DNA of 64,000 nt from NCBI GenBank assembly GCA_026770025.1, contig JAMXDE010000046.1, forward strand, positions 310,001 through 374,000, in the 5' to 3' direction. Numbering within the stretch: position 1 is the stretch's first letter; the number at the start of each line of letters is the position of its first letter. The stretch is from Craspedostauros australis (Eukaryota; Bacillariophyta; Bacillariophyceae; Mastogloiales; Achnanthaceae). Below are positions 33,047-45,500 of the stretch, in pieces. Under the pieces are notes generated by a model that saw only the letters and a list, made by a program, of their open reading frames with translations, was not told where the DNA came from and ran no database searches. The translations under genes and the position numbers were made by a program.

Positions 33047-36000
33047 CGCCGGAGTGGTGGTGGCGGTGGTGGCGGTGGTGATGGTTGTACACCGCTGCGA
33101 GTACATACGTATGATATGATCTTATTCGATGAAGTATCCGACCTCGTATACACAAGCAGGCGAGTCTCCTTCGCCGACTTCTCGATCTGCCTCCGCTCTC
33201 TCTGCCGAGCGATGATTGCTTCTTACGAAGAACGTGGGAGAACGTGATCGCGCGCATGTCGCTGGAGGCAGATCAGGAGCGTATCCATGACACTTGTTGA
33301 TGTCACCAGCACGGAAGCAAGTGTCTGGTTGGCACTTCTCTTCTGCCACACGTTTGAGCGCCGTGACAAGCGTGTCCCACATATGGACAAATCTCCCCAC
33401 TGGACGACCACCTCGATCAATGTTCAAATCATTTTCTTGCTTCTTCCAACACGGACTTTCTTCGGCCAATGCACATTCTGAGACCCGGACACGCTGGATG
33501 CGATTCATCGGATAAACTATGATTCATCCGAAGCCAACAACACATAACGGACAATCAGCGTCGTCACGTCTGCTCAACACGCGTCTGCCACACGCCAGAT
33601 GCGAGAACAGTACCGGCGCAGATGACATTCTGTTACAAACATCACAAGCGACTACATCGCCATTGGGCAATTGTCGAAAGATGCACAATGTGACTCACAG
33701 CAAACACGTCGCAGTTATGTAGTTGATGTCGAAGACTCTCAGAACTTTGCAAGGGTCTGACTGCGGCGTCTGAGCTATGTCTCTCCAACAACACCTGGAA
33801 TCGTGGAACATACAAGTTCTCCAAGTCGAAGGAAAGAAACTCCATTTGATTGGCACTTGCCATGTCGCAAAGACAATCGCTTGCGGTTCCTCCGCCAAAC
33901 CACGATTGAAGAACACGGAAAGGCACGATCACATTGTTGCTGTACACATCGGGTGGTACTGCCGATGGCGACGATACGGGGCTGTCGCCAACGAATTCTC
34001 GTGTGAACTGCGACATGGTGAAGCGTGATTTGATGCGACGTGATGTCCTGTGCTGCTTTGCTGCTTGTTTCTCGTGTATTGTCAATCATGTCAAATTGTG
34101 GTCTTGGCTTTGCGGTACTATCCTGCTTGTACGGTACTGCGGGTGCTCTTCTGTCCTCTCTGCCACATTTGAGCGCGCATGTGTCTGCACGTCAAAGGCC
34201 ATCGGCTCCCGGCAGGCGGCACAAACACTGAAACCAACGCCACCAGGTTCTCTACTACTACCACATCGCCGGGCACCTCATGGCACACAAACCAACAGCC
34301 GGCTTGTCATAACCCCGGGCGTTAAGCACAGGTACATACCTGGGTGTCATTGTGCTCCTTCGCCATTCTTCTCACCACTTCTTTCTTTTTCGGCGTTCTT
34401 TTGTGGTTCCAACACAACGAGGACAACAACTCTTTGTGGACAGGCACCAATCGACTTCGTTGGCGATTGTTCCTCTTCAAGTATGCGGTCGGTCGTCCAC
34501 TGCCGCAATCTCTTCACCGACACCCGTTTTTCATGTCGTCTCGCCTTCCTCTTGTCTCCGTTCTTGTTGACCCCCATCTCAACTTGTCTTCGTGGATGTC
34601 TTCATCCTCTTGTGTGTTCGTCTCTCTCTCTCTCTCTCTCTTCGCAACAGCTGCTGCTTGTTTTGGTGCTCGGAAACCACCGATTGGTGTCTGGTACGAT
34701 TGATGGAACGGTACTTGAACGACACTTGAGCAATACCTCGAACTGTACTTGAACTGTGCTTGCACGATACGAGAGGAACTAAGCAAGAGGTTGGGCAATC
34801 GAAGAGGACAACCTCGCTTGTGGCAGTCCATCCGCTGTGTCTGCAAGTGCGAATACCAAAGCAGTCACACAGAAGGAGGGTACGCCCAACCACGCCTGTT
34901 CGTCACGAAAGGCCATGGACCGATAGAGCGCAGACGAGCAACAACAACAACTTTCGACAACGCTTGGTGGTGTTCGCGCCATCACCACGATCTACCATCG
35001 AGTTTTGCTGTTGTTCGTGCTGTGGCTGGAGCCGTCGCTGTTGGTTCAGAGCGTCGCCGTTCCCAATTAAACACAAGGGTCAGGATTGCTCCTTACCAAG
35101 ACCACACAACCAATCAACGAATCGCCGAATCATCAACTAGCCGGTCAATCAGCCGGTGAACCAGTCAACCATCGTATCACGCACTCTCTCTTGCTCTCTC
35201 TGTGTGGTGTTCACTTCAACGATTTCCCTCAGACTCCCCTGTGCAGCACAACACAACACAGCGAAACTAAAAGAGCGAGAGGCAGACAGAAAGTGAAAGT
35301 GGAAGCGAAAGAACGCAATTCAGAGTTTTGTCATCACTCACTCACTCACATCCATCAACGGCTGAATTGATCTCGCGTTTCGCAACAACCGAACATCAGC
35401 ACGTTACACGGTTGTGAGCTCTGGTTGGCTTTGATCTTGGCTCTGTTCGGGAAGGGGAGGGACATCATCGACGCAACATCATCATCGACATCGACATCGA
35501 AGCATCAGCAGGAACTGCGGCATCGAAGGGACGAGCGCAAGACATCAAGTCTCTGTGCAAACAGAGAGCGGCGCGGAATTTGTTGTTCGCGTTGGTCCCC
35601 CGTCCACAAAATAGCATAGTGCGGACAGTATCACCTTTGTCTCGTGAGGCATTCCCAAAGCCGCGGTTGAACCCGAGATCAGAAGACGAACGGAAGACTG
35701 TGACGCCATCGTATCCGCGTTGCAAGACCAAACATCACGAAACTATAGCGAAAGCTGTGTGTGTGGCTTTCATTGTCCAAGGCGGGAAAGCAGAACATCA
35801 GTAACTCCGGCAACGACCTTTCATCTATCTGCGAGTATCTCGGCAACAGCGACGGGGCCAGTGCCACTACCAGAAGCAGCTCGAGACAGAGCGTGGTTGC
35901 GACGAGGAGGTCAGAACCCCTCCCTCGTGCCCATGATCGGCAATTGAGCACCACCGCCACCAGCATACCATACACATACTATACACGTACGGAAAGGTAC

Positions 36001-36257
36001 CAACTAGTCGCACAGTACGCATCAGTACTCTTCATTGGTTCGTACGTACAAATAGGGTGGAGAGCGAGATCAAGTTCGCATCACGCAACCAAGTAATCGC
36101 GGTATCAAACGTGTCACCAAGGCCGAGAAAGAGCAAGATCAAGGGCTCAAGGTCGTCACGCCACTCTTTCCGCAGGACTGCCCGACCATTCGATACTGAG
36201 CCAAACGCAGAGGCAGCGGCCCGTCGCACCACATCAATACGAGTAGGGAGGACGGAA
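33047..36257. other. long intergenic region between divergent PGM-like and HMG-box genes
   Basis: 3.2 kb with no gene I can support. It contains a CT microsatellite at 34621-34642 and GACATC repeats near 35480-35505. Several frames of low-complexity, Cys/Ser-rich translation are present (for example 33934-34752 plus). The open frame of the HMG gene extends upstream of its first ATG to about 36057, so a 5' exon could lie at the right end. Confidence 0.5.
34621..34642. repeat. CT dinucleotide microsatellite
   Basis: About ten uninterrupted TC units followed by TT. Confidence 0.9.
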
Positions 36258-39200
36258 ATGATGGAATCAAGGACATCAAAACAGGAACTGGCGCATGATA
36301 ACTGCCGTGCCAGATCGAGCAAGGAGAAGCGACGGAAGTCCAGCAGCAGGAAGCGAGGAGATGCAGCAAGCACGGCTCCTCCATCATCGTCGTTATCATC
36401 AGCAGCCTTGTCGCTTCCATCACCGTCATCGTCATCAACAACGACATCGACAGCACACACACCCATTTCACCTGTGCTACCAATGACAACACCAATGGAA
36501 ACACCAATGGCAACACCAATTGCAGAAGTGACGAGAGAGGGCAGCATGCATTCGAATACCAATCACACCACCAACCACAATGCGCTCATGCCGACGCAGC
36601 AGAACCATCGCAGCAGGGGTGACAGTCGCAATCGCGAAAGGAAGGGGAATGGTGATGGGAACGGTGATGGGAACGAGGCTGGCAATAACAGCAGCGCCAA
36701 CGGACACAGTACCCACAGTCGACGCATAGTTGCGCTGCACCAAATAGTGGACGAAAGCGACGAGCATAGAGTTCATCACAACAGCGATAGCAATTACAAT
36801 GACATTACCATTCGCAATACCGCTAGCAGCGTCAGGGGCAATCACGGGGAGCATGGCCTGAGGTTTCCGGTTGGTCCGTTGGACTCGGCCGCAAGCAACA
36901 CTGCTACAAGGATGGACGATGTTGATTTTGATCTGGACGATATCACAAGCGAGCTTGGCGGATCATTGCCGAATGATAGCAACCATAGCGCTCAGCCATC
37001 GCAGGCAAGCATGACAGAAAGACACTTTGGGGGCAACATGGATGACGGTGCAACACGAACATCCAAAGAAACAACCGCAACAGAAACAGCAACAACAGCA
37101 ACCTCAACTGGGAACGCAGGCTCAAGTGTTACTGCAACCACACACAAACCCAGAATACGCCGATTTCAACTTCATTCGCTTCTACCACTGCATCAGCAGC
37201 AACAACAACATCAGCAGCAGCGGATGAGGCGACCCAGCCACATGATCCCAATCCAACATACCGACTTTCGCGAATCCTGCGAAGTTGCTTTGAACGACGC
37301 TGGTGCAAACAACTATGACGCATCGGCCAATGAACGGTTGTGGAAGCAATCATCATCGAACAGCCTATCCCGACTTGACACCAGCACACCGGAGAACATC
37401 AGAGACGAGATGGCACAGGAGGACTTGATCGATACGAAATCATTCTCGTGGACGGACTTTCGAAACGACGGGGTGGACCAGGAGCAAGGCCGTGAAGATG
37501 CCCGACCGGCAGGCACCAATATCAACGCCAGCTTTGGTGACAGGGCTGACGGCATGGATATAGGCGCCGATCCCAACGCTACCACAGACTCAACCTCAAA
37601 TTCTGGCCGTCCGGGCAACGGACAGGGGCAGGTCTCAAATGGAGGTGGCGGCGTTGGCATCGTTCGTGCGCAGACATCCACCGCCAATCGTTCCAAGCAA
37701 CTCACAGGTAATGACTGTGCTGACGAGATGACGACTGATGCTGCTGCTGCTGGCACAGAACCAACGTTGCATCCGCTCGAAACCCAGAATCAAGCGATAA
37801 CGCAGCCCAGTGACAGCCACAAACGCCGACTCCAGGACACGATGAGCCACGCAAGTGCAACACCATCATTGAAGGGAAACGCAGAAAATGCCCAATCGAA
37901 CGAGAAGGAAGCTACTGACAGGCCCGACCTTGATCATGGCGATGCCCCCCTCAGCAAAAGCAGCGTTGTGTCGAAGGAAAGCAACAGTGGAAGTCGCCGA
38001 CGGAAGAAGTCGAAGGCCATGCCCAAACGAGCTTTGTCGGCGTACAATCTATTCTATCAGTCGGAACGAGAGAACATCCAGAAACAGGCAGAGAAGAAAG
38101 GAGAGAAGATCGGTTTCAAGGGTTTGGCTAAGATCATCGCGAAACGGTGGAAGAATCTCACCCAAGGACAGCTGAAGATCTACCGGGAGCGTGCTGAGAA
38201 GGAAGTTGAAAGACATCAGCGAGACATGAAAGCATACAAGGAGTTCAAATCCAAGCAATTGGAAAAACTCAACGAATCGGACAGCTCGTACAAGGAGCTC
38301 ATCTCCTTCTCGGCGTCGGCAATTGGCCCGTCCGAACCGTCCCAACCGCAGTATGGCGATACAACGACTCCATTGCACATGCCGCAACCACGAAATGCTA
38401 TCATGAATGCTGCAGCGGCAACAGAAACAACAACGGCAGTGCCATCGTCATCAATGCCCTTATCACCACAACATCACTTCCCAAGGACGTACAACGATGG
38501 CTTTCCAGAGCGACCGTCGTTTTACGGTGGTCCGAATGCGTCAGTTCACAAAGATGGCGCTGTGGCATCCAGCTCCGCGTCGCAGTTGGAGCTCTTTGAT
38601 ACTGGACCTGCTCATGGTGCATCCGCTGGTCACAGTAAGACCGCCTCCGAATCATCCGGACGTCATTACAGTCCGCATCCCAATGGCGTGTTGACGAACA
38701 GCGATGCGCCCCGTTTTGGAAACAACGTCGCATCAAATCCAATATCGATCTCGATGTCCGCACCAACATCAGCTGCTGCCCCAGCTTCGGCTTCGGCAGC
38801 CGCACCCTCATCGTACCAGTCAATGTATCTGCACCGATCACAACCAGCCGGAAGTGGCAGTCACAACCATGCAACAACTCGATCTGCATCATCTTCATCG
38901 GCGCCACAAACCGACGTCGCTCACACCACCACCAGCAGCAGCAGTGGACCAATGCGAATGAACGGCCTGGGCGCACCTGGTCATCCAGGTCAACATGCGC
39001 ACTCGTCTCGGCCATATCCAATTGATGATAGATCTGCCATGGCCGCCATGCGGCAGGCCTATCCCAGCCTTCCGAGTGGGGCCCATCCACCTTTGGACGC
39101 CAACCAAATGCCACTCCCCTCCGGCATGCAAATTACCCTTCCGAACCGATCTGGACAGGAACGCAAGTACGAGGTGAAGTATATGTGCATTGAAGCATCT

Positions 39201-40223
39201 GCTGGCGAAGCGCAGGTGCTCTGCCAGGAAGCCATCCAGCAATCCAGGTCTTCGGCACGACCGAATGAACTGATGAACCAAACCCAGTCATCTTTTATGA
39301 AGCTCCCGCCAGGCTTGGAAGTCGTCTTGCCTGATCAAACCGGCAACGAGCGGAAGTACCGGGTCGAAATCAATTGCTTCTTCATGACCAAACAAACCGC
39401 CTCCGAGGTATGCCACTGTGTTGCCTCGCCGACCAGCGACAGCCGTGGTTGGTCGAACCCGACCGCTTCTTTCCGGCAGGAACATACCGGTAGCGGCAGG
39501 AGCGAATACTTGGAAGCGGCGTCCCGATTGCCATACAACCATCAATCAGGCCAACCCCATCTGCAGCAACCGCAACAGCATCACCATCATAACTCGTCAT
39601 CTTCGCCGGCACGAGTACGACCTCTTCCCGGAACAGCGATGGCATCGTCATCAGCACCGGTACCAGCACCAGCCGACACCGGACCGCATCGAATGCCAGG
39701 CGTCGGTCGGACCTCGGCATACGCCTTCTCCGCTGCAACCGCTGAAGCCCCTGCGCCAGTCAATGCGGGTTACAGCCACACGTACGGTCATGGGCATACC
39801 CATGGCCATGGACGCAGGCCCGGTGGTGAAATGGGCGGAAACGGCACGTCGCCATCTGCAATTCCCTCAATGAGTGGTGCTCCGCAGCCAGCTCCATCAT
39901 CGGCGTTGCCGTCCCATTATAAGCATTACTCTGGTAGTCGGAACTACCCGCCCATGTACCAGCCAATGCAGGGCTACACCAATGGCAGAGACGATCGGAA
40001 TCCCACCACGAACAGAAACTCCGGTTACGTGGGTCATGATGATCGGCGCATGTCCACAATGAGCTCTGCTGCAGCCACCGGTACTGCCATTGGTTCTGCT
40101 GCGACTGTTGGTAGTGGTAGCCGTGGCGGTCCTTCGGATTCGAACGCGAGATTTGGGAACAGCGAGAACCCACAAGTGATGCACGCATGGAACGCCTCGT
40201 CTCATTGGAACCAGCAGTACTGA
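36258..40223 (+). CDS. large HMG-box protein with low-complexity flanks and a duplicated C-terminal module
   Basis: First in-frame ATG at 36258 gives 1321 residues; the frame is open further upstream to 36057, so a non-ATG or spliced start cannot be excluded. One clear HMG box spans about residues 588-660 (PKRALSAYNLFYQSERENIQ, then KGLAKIIAKRWKNLTQ, YRERAEKEVERHQRDMKAYK). It is preceded by a basic nuclear-localisation stretch SRRRKKSKAMPKR. HMG boxes bind and bend DNA. The rest is Ser/Asn/Gln/His-rich and probably disordered. A module occurs twice, at about residues 952-985 and 1016-1050: LPSGMQITLPNRSGQERKYE and LPPGLEVVLPDQTGNERKYR, each followed by a Cys-containing strand. I do not know this module's function. 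Likely a nuclear chromatin or transcription factor. Confidence 0.85.
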   Translation: MMESRTSKQELAHDNCRARSSKEKRRKSSSRKRGDAASTAPPSSSLSSAALSLPSPSSSSTTTSTAHTPISPVLPMTTPMETPMATPIAEVTREGSMHSNTNHTTNHNALMPTQQNHRSRGDSRNRERKGNGDGNGDGNEAGNNSSANGHSTHSRRIVALHQIVDESDEHRVHHNSDSNYNDITIRNTASSVRGNHGEHGLRFPVGPLDSAASNTATRMDDVDFDLDDITSELGGSLPNDSNHSAQPSQASMTERHFGGNMDDGATRTSKETTATETATTATSTGNAGSSVTATTHKPRIRRFQLHSLLPLHQQQQQHQQQRMRRPSHMIPIQHTDFRESCEVALNDAGANNYDASANERLWKQSSSNSLSRLDTSTPENIRDEMAQEDLIDTKSFSWTDFRNDGVDQEQGREDARPAGTNINASFGDRADGMDIGADPNATTDSTSNSGRPGNGQGQVSNGGGGVGIVRAQTSTANRSKQLTGNDCADEMTTDAAAAGTEPTLHPLETQNQAITQPSDSHKRRLQDTMSHASATPSLKGNAENAQSNEKEATDRPDLDHGDAPLSKSSVVSKESNSGSRRRKKSKAMPKRALSAYNLFYQSERENIQKQAEKKGEKIGFKGLAKIIAKRWKNLTQGQLKIYRERAEKEVERHQRDMKAYKEFKSKQLEKLNESDSSYKELISFSASAIGPSEPSQPQYGDTTTPLHMPQPRNAIMNAAAATETTTAVPSSSMPLSPQHHFPRTYNDGFPERPSFYGGPNASVHKDGAVASSSASQLELFDTGPAHGASAGHSKTASESSGRHYSPHPNGVLTNSDAPRFGNNVASNPISISMSAPTSAAAPASASAAAPSSYQSMYLHRSQPAGSGSHNHATTRSASSSSAPQTDVAHTTTSSSSGPMRMNGLGAPGHPGQHAHSSRPYPIDDRSAMAAMRQAYPSLPSGAHPPLDANQMPLPSGMQITLPNRSGQERKYEVKYMCIEASAGEAQVLCQEAIQQSRSSARPNELMNQTQSSFMKLPPGLEVVLPDQTGNERKYRVEINCFFMTKQTASEVCHCVASPTSDSRGWSNPTASFRQEHTGSGRSEYLEAASRLPYNHQSGQPHLQQPQQHHHHNSSSSPARVRPLPGTAMASSSAPVPAPADTGPHRMPGVGRTSAYAFSAATAEAPAPVNAGYSHTYGHGHTHGHGRRPGGEMGGNGTSPSAIPSMSGAPQPAPSSALPSHYKHYSGSRNYPPMYQPMQGYTNGRDDRNPTTNRNSGYVGHDDRRMSTMSSAAATGTAIGSAATVGSGSRGGPSDSNARFGNSENPQVMHAWNASSHWNQQY

Positions 40224-41002
40224 CCGTCGAACGGAGGCAGCGGTTGGTACTCGGTGAGATGAATCGATAGTTGGTCGGGCGCAGAAGCGTGCCTTGCCTG
40301 ATATCACCGATAGAGTTGATGGGAGTAGATAGGCCGAGATGCACAGCACTATTTTATATAATAGAATAGTACCATACTCGTGGCTCGTGCACCAAAGACT
40401 TCGAGTTACGACATTCATCAACCTTCATCCATGTTAGTCCTCGTGCGATTGCCTCATCCTTTCCCGTGCTTGTCTCGACGTGATCAAGTTCCGTCTGCCC
40501 CTCCTTGTGCGAAATGATCATCTCTTTGCTGAACTTTTTCGTGCTGAGCGCAAACCGCACGAAAATCATCGAACACGTGTCCAGCACGCGCTCTTTCTTG
40601 TGACGCAAAGTGACGTTGATGTGGTGCTTCTTGTGTGTCTCTTCTTCCTTTGTTTGTCCGCGGCATCTGTCGTCGTTCGTGAAACTACACGCATTCCAAT
40701 GATTCGTTTGAATCGTGACTCCTCAGTCCACAATGCATGTCAACAACGTGATGCCAAAGATCGACAATGACAGAACCGAACCACACAAACACCACCACCA
40801 CAACGCGCCACACCAAAATACCCCGCCAACACACTCGCATGGAAACCATGCATGGGTCGTACGCGCGTAGTAGAGGTCACACCTGCGGACCATCGACGAT
40901 GACCAAGGAACGGCCGATCGAGTATCCGCGTTGCTTGTGACCGATTCCGGTGAAGATAGAGGATAGAGGAGATAGGGAAGCGAGAACGATAGAGGAGTGG
41001 AG
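40224..41002. other. intergenic region upstream of the NDPK-like gene
   Basis: 0.8 kb between two plus-strand genes. It holds an AT-rich imperfect palindrome near 40348-40368 (CTATT...AATAG) just after the HMG gene, which may belong to its 3' end. No coding signal is seen. Confidence 0.45.
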
Positions 41003-42142
41003 ATGACGTTGACATCGCATCTGCAGTACGGATGGCTCCTTCTGGCATTCGTTGCGCTGCAACAATGCACAACATTGACGTTGGCCACGCCTCTGGACTC
41101 TGCGGTGACGGTTGTTGCGGCCACTGTGAGCATCGCAGGCAGCCCAACAGCATGCGCAGGCGATGCCAAGATCAAAGGGAATGGCAACAGCGAGGATGAT
41201 ACTTGCAGCAGCAGCATTCGCAGAAACTCCAAGAATTCCGCCTTCGTTTTCGTCAAGCCGCACGCCAACACAGCCGCAACGCGGGAGTTGGTGAAGCAAA
41301 AGCTTTCCGATGCCAACGTCCGCATTCTCTCTGAGATCAGCATACCTGGAACCAAAATCGATCGCAAGAAGCTGATCGATCAGCACTACTACGCCATCGC
41401 GTCGAAGGCCACCATGCTGGATGCCAAGGACATTCCCGTTCCAGCAAGCAAATTCGAAGCTGCCTTTGGAGAGCCATGGGCGAAGGTGCTTGGTGACGGG
41501 CGTGCCTTCAATGCAATGCAGGCCTGCAAGTACTTTGCATGCACCCCGGAGGAATTGAACGAAGCATGGCAGAAGGTCGACAACGTGGCCAAACTGGGCG
41601 GAGGATTCTACTGCGGGCCGATGTCGATGAATGACAAACCGCCCATCTACGTCTTCAACGCTTTCTTCATGGCCATGCGTGCCAAGTTCGTGGGCCGGGA
41701 TAGTGCCATCCACGGATACGTCGTCGAATGGGACCCATCCGATCTACCCTGGAGCACGTTCCGGAATGAACTGCTGGGTCCCACCGATCCCTCCACGGCG
41801 CCGCTGGGCTCCATCCGAAGGACTATCTACGACGACTTTGCTAGTCTTGGTTTGTCGTCACAGCCAACCACAAGCGACAACGGTGTGCACGCCAGCGCAT
41901 CCCCGTTCGAAGGCTTGGCGGAGAAGACAAACTGGCTGAGTGCAAACCTGAAGAAGGATCCGCTTGGGAAGGCTTTGCTGGATGCAGGTCTGTCGAAAAA
42001 GACCATCAAGCAATGGTGCCTGGATCCTCAGATCAAAGTATCCGACACGGAGACCGGGAGCGTCTTTGATGCGCTGGAAGACATGGACGTCGAAGAGTGC
42101 ATCGAGACGCTGGTGCGCCTCGACCAACTTAACAAGCAATAG
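41003..42142 (+). CDS. nucleoside-diphosphate-kinase-like protein with N-terminal signal peptide
   Basis: Single exon, 379 residues. The ATG at 41003 starts a hydrophobic signal peptide (YGWLLLAFVALQQC) followed by a second Ala/Val-rich stretch, pointing to the secretory pathway. NDPKs transfer the gamma-phosphate between nucleoside triphosphates through a phospho-histidine. Visible counterparts are AFVFVKPHAN (K85, the family KPD/KPH start) and QHYYAIASK (nucleotide-contact Tyr). LLGPTDPSTAPLGSIRRTI matches the family MLGxTNPxxSxPGTIRGDF segment. NGVHASAS matches NxxHGSDS with the catalytic His at about 296. An insert of roughly 70 residues lies between the Tyr segment and the central strand, and the C-terminal 80 residues are extra. 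The basic residue just before LLG in ordinary NDPKs is not at its usual place. The protein is longer than typical NDPKs (about 150 residues), so a kinase role is likely but not certain. Confidence 0.75.
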   Translation: MTLTSHLQYGWLLLAFVALQQCTTLTLATPLDSAVTVVAATVSIAGSPTACAGDAKIKGNGNSEDDTCSSSIRRNSKNSAFVFVKPHANTAATRELVKQKLSDANVRILSEISIPGTKIDRKKLIDQHYYAIASKATMLDAKDIPVPASKFEAAFGEPWAKVLGDGRAFNAMQACKYFACTPEELNEAWQKVDNVAKLGGGFYCGPMSMNDKPPIYVFNAFFMAMRAKFVGRDSAIHGYVVEWDPSDLPWSTFRNELLGPTDPSTAPLGSIRRTIYDDFASLGLSSQPTTSDNGVHASASPFEGLAEKTNWLSANLKKDPLGKALLDAGLSKKTIKQWCLDPQIKVSDTETGSVFDALEDMDVEECIETLVRLDQLNKQ

Positions 42143-42519
42143 AGCCCGCAGAGTTGGCGCATAGCAATGTCGATGTCGATACGAATAGCCTGAGCACAGC
42201 TAAGCTAATCAGCCCCAGTTGACGGCAACTTCGGTGCAGGCATCGAGAGGTTCACAGTTAACCGGAGCATCCTTGGTCGTAACTATTTGCACGAAAGAGA
42301 GAGAAAGTATTCTACATACATTCGCCTCTACGTACGATAACGGAGTGGTCTGCAGCTTTTGAACTTCACACTCGCGTGCGCTCCGACCTGTCATGTTGAC
42401 GCTCTCGCGTTTGCGTGTTGTAATGTTGCTCTACTAGAGAGTATTCAAATCGGGGCATCCACAGCGTTCTCTGCCAATGTGACGTGCAAACAAGCGTGAA
42501 ATTTGAGATCAGGCTCGCC
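42143..42519. other. short convergent intergenic region
   Basis: 377 bases between the stops of the NDPK-like and Urb2-like genes; 3' UTRs and terminator signals presumably overlap here. Nothing else is seen. Confidence 0.5.
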
Positions 42520-45500
42520 CTACTGGCCCTTGTAGGCATGACCCTTCTGGTAGTTCTGATGGAAGGAGCGGAACAAGATGCGCTGGGTCGTGTCCATCAT
42601 CACATTCAGCTGCCTGCTTTCGAATTCTGACAGCATGTCTAGCAAGCAGTACATCGCCGGCGTCAACGCGATCTTGAGATGCTGCACGAGATCGTTGGAT
42701 AGCGCATCCACGAACTCCAGCAGGAGGCAGATGATGTGCTTCTTGTACACATCCTTGTGTGGCAGGAGCAGCTCGCACAGTCGCGTGAACTTCTGGCCTC
42801 GGCTCGCGGCTTCCAGACGATCCGCTCTATTGTACAACGTGTGCCGGAGCATCCCCATCATGGCCTTGATCGCGACCGGGATGCAACCGTAGATTTGCCT
42901 CGAAAAACGTTGCAGGAAAGTGGAGAGCAGGAAGAAGCATTGATTGTACGGCGAAGCGTTTGTCACAACACCGTTTGTTTTCGTTGATCCTGTGTAGGTC
43001 TGATGATTGTGCTTTGCATTGGCTCCTTCGCGTTGACTGCCTGCGCGCTGCATAAGGAGCAGAGATGGTTCGTTCGTCTGCAGCACGGCGCTGATGTGCC
43101 CGAGCACCAACGCGATATCTCGTTCGCGCAGAGGCACGACGTCCCTGCGTTTCGAAAGGTCAACGACGACGTGGGTGCACGCGCTTAAGTACTCGCTTTG
43201 CTTACCTGAAGTTGCGGAATCTGTGCTGCAGGACACCATCAGCTCCAACGCTTGAACGAACATGTGTCGAGCTCGGATGGCAAGGACTTCGGCTGGAATG
43301 TTCGTTCCGCCTCTGAGCAGCAGGCTGTACAACCGAAGTCTCAGCGATCCGTCGCATCTCGTAGCCATGCTGCCGCGTTTGTGATTGTCAACGAGCATGT
43401 CGATGATGGACGTCAATTCATCCGACTCCATCCAACCGACGGTCGATAGGAAGGTTGCCTCTACAAGCGGGTCGGCGCTGTTGCTGTTCCGTATACGAGT
43501 ATTCAGAATGCAGTCAATTATTCCGTCCCGCTGAGCTTTCGATGGATGCGCCAATGCAGCGCATGCCAGGAGGTACATGTTCATGTTGCCATGATTGCTA
43601 CCATGATTGCTGCCATGCTTGGTTTGTTGGTGCGAAGAGATACGAGTAGTGTGCTGAATCATGGTGTTGATGACGGTGTCTTTCGTGTGTTGCTGCAACC
43701 ATGCAGGCACTCCTCCGCTGTGCTTGATCGACGAGCGCAGAACGTCCGCGATGAGCAACGCGCATTGACTCCAGCAGTGAGCATCAATCGCCCCATCGGC
43801 ATTTGCATTTGCATCTTCGTCTGCATTGGCATTGACACTCGTATCTTTGTTGGTGACAAAGCACTGAACGACATGGGTCCATAGATGTGACTCGATCAAG
43901 CCAAGAAGCATTGGGACGATGGATCGACCGGTGCTCGCAGCTTCATCACTTGTCGCAGGTATCGTGCCAACGCTTTGTTTGAGGATGCTTCGGAACAAAA
44001 CGCAGTGCACGGCGAGATCCACACTTGTGAAGCCAGCGCTGGCCTTCGCATCATGTCTCGAGTTGAGATTCTTGCAGAGCGCTCCTTTTATTTGAATCAA
44101 AGCAGTCTCTGCCGTCTCTTCGGCTTTCGCGTGCTGCGTCACAAATGTAACGATGGATGCAACGCATGCGCCGACGGCGCCCAAGTGCGCCTGAATTTGA
44201 CGTCCAGGGATGACCTTGTGTTGCTGCGCCACGACGATGGAGGACGCTATGCTCTTGTCAACGAGTGGTAGGAGCACAGCATGGATAACATGATCGGCGC
44301 TGTCGTTTTCGTCGCCATTGCCTTGTTGGAATTGGTCCAGCACCTTCGAGACGATCAAGTTGAGCATCGTGCTGATTTGGGGCGCTGTACAAATGACGTT
44401 CTTTGCTTTGCTCTTGAATAGCCAGCGGTTGTACTTGTTGATTTGGAGCAACATCCCAATTGATGGAATGATCGGTGTCAACTCCCAGACAATGTCAGGA
44501 AGTCTCTGGACCGTGGAAACGGCATTCGAGATGACATTCAGCCTTGCGACGGCTTCGTCTTGTCTTGATGCTAATGTTTGCAGCGACAACTGAGGATCCT
44601 TCAAGCTTCCAACAATTGCATCCAAGCCGTCGTTGCGCGCATGTTCGGAGGAGAATCTGCTGGATGATTTGCTACGGCGCGCGATTTTACCACCCTCCCA
44701 GTCACCGTGGAAGAAGGCTTGGAGTTCGTGATCAACAAATTCCAGACATGAAACTCCCAGTCGTTTCGAGACGGCCGCATTCTCGTAGAGGGCGGAATCG
44801 TTAATCAACGCTCGGGTGGCCATCGCAGCGGCACTATCTCCCGGAGAACCCACCAGCGACGACCAGAACCATCGAAGGAATGATGCGATGCTGTCTGGGT
44901 TGGCCCACTTGGATAGAATGGGAAGGAATTGGATAATCCTGTTCCAGCAGTCACTTTCGCTGCCTTTTGTCTGTTGACGAACAGCAACGGCAAAGACGAA
45001 ATGAACCAAGCGCTCCGCTTCATCGTTGGCATCGGTACTGCCGCTATCGATGGAGGCCGAAGCAGCCTCGGATCGTTCCATCTCGTGGATAATGGAGTAC
45101 AAGTGCTGTATCCGTTGCAAGGCGAGCGCGACGAGTTCGAGACACGTGGTATCCTGCTCGTCTATGTCGCGGTCTTCGTGTTCACCGACTGCAGTGTGCG
45201 AGAACTGGTCCATACTCGCATTGAGCATGCGGATTAGGTCATCTGGGATGAAGGACTTGAAGTGGAGCTTGTTGGTCTCGGTGGGATCGCCGGAGTCCGT
45301 CCAGAATGCGCATCGCAGTTGCAAATCGAGCAACGCGCACGCCAGCTGGAGTCCGAGGTTGGATGAGGCGTTCGCGCTTTTGCTGCTGCCATTGTCTTGC
45401 TGCGAGACCAATTTGAGGACGATCGATTCCATGGTAGAACTGCACTGCTCGCTGATCGTATGTGAGTTGCGCTTGCCAACCGTGATGTGTTTCAGAATCA

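Noticed and set aside
33934-34752. 272-codon frame upstream of the HMG-box gene
   Set aside because: The translation is Cys/Ser/Leu-rich, crosses a CT microsatellite and shows no domain; it probably is a chance frame in intergenic DNA.
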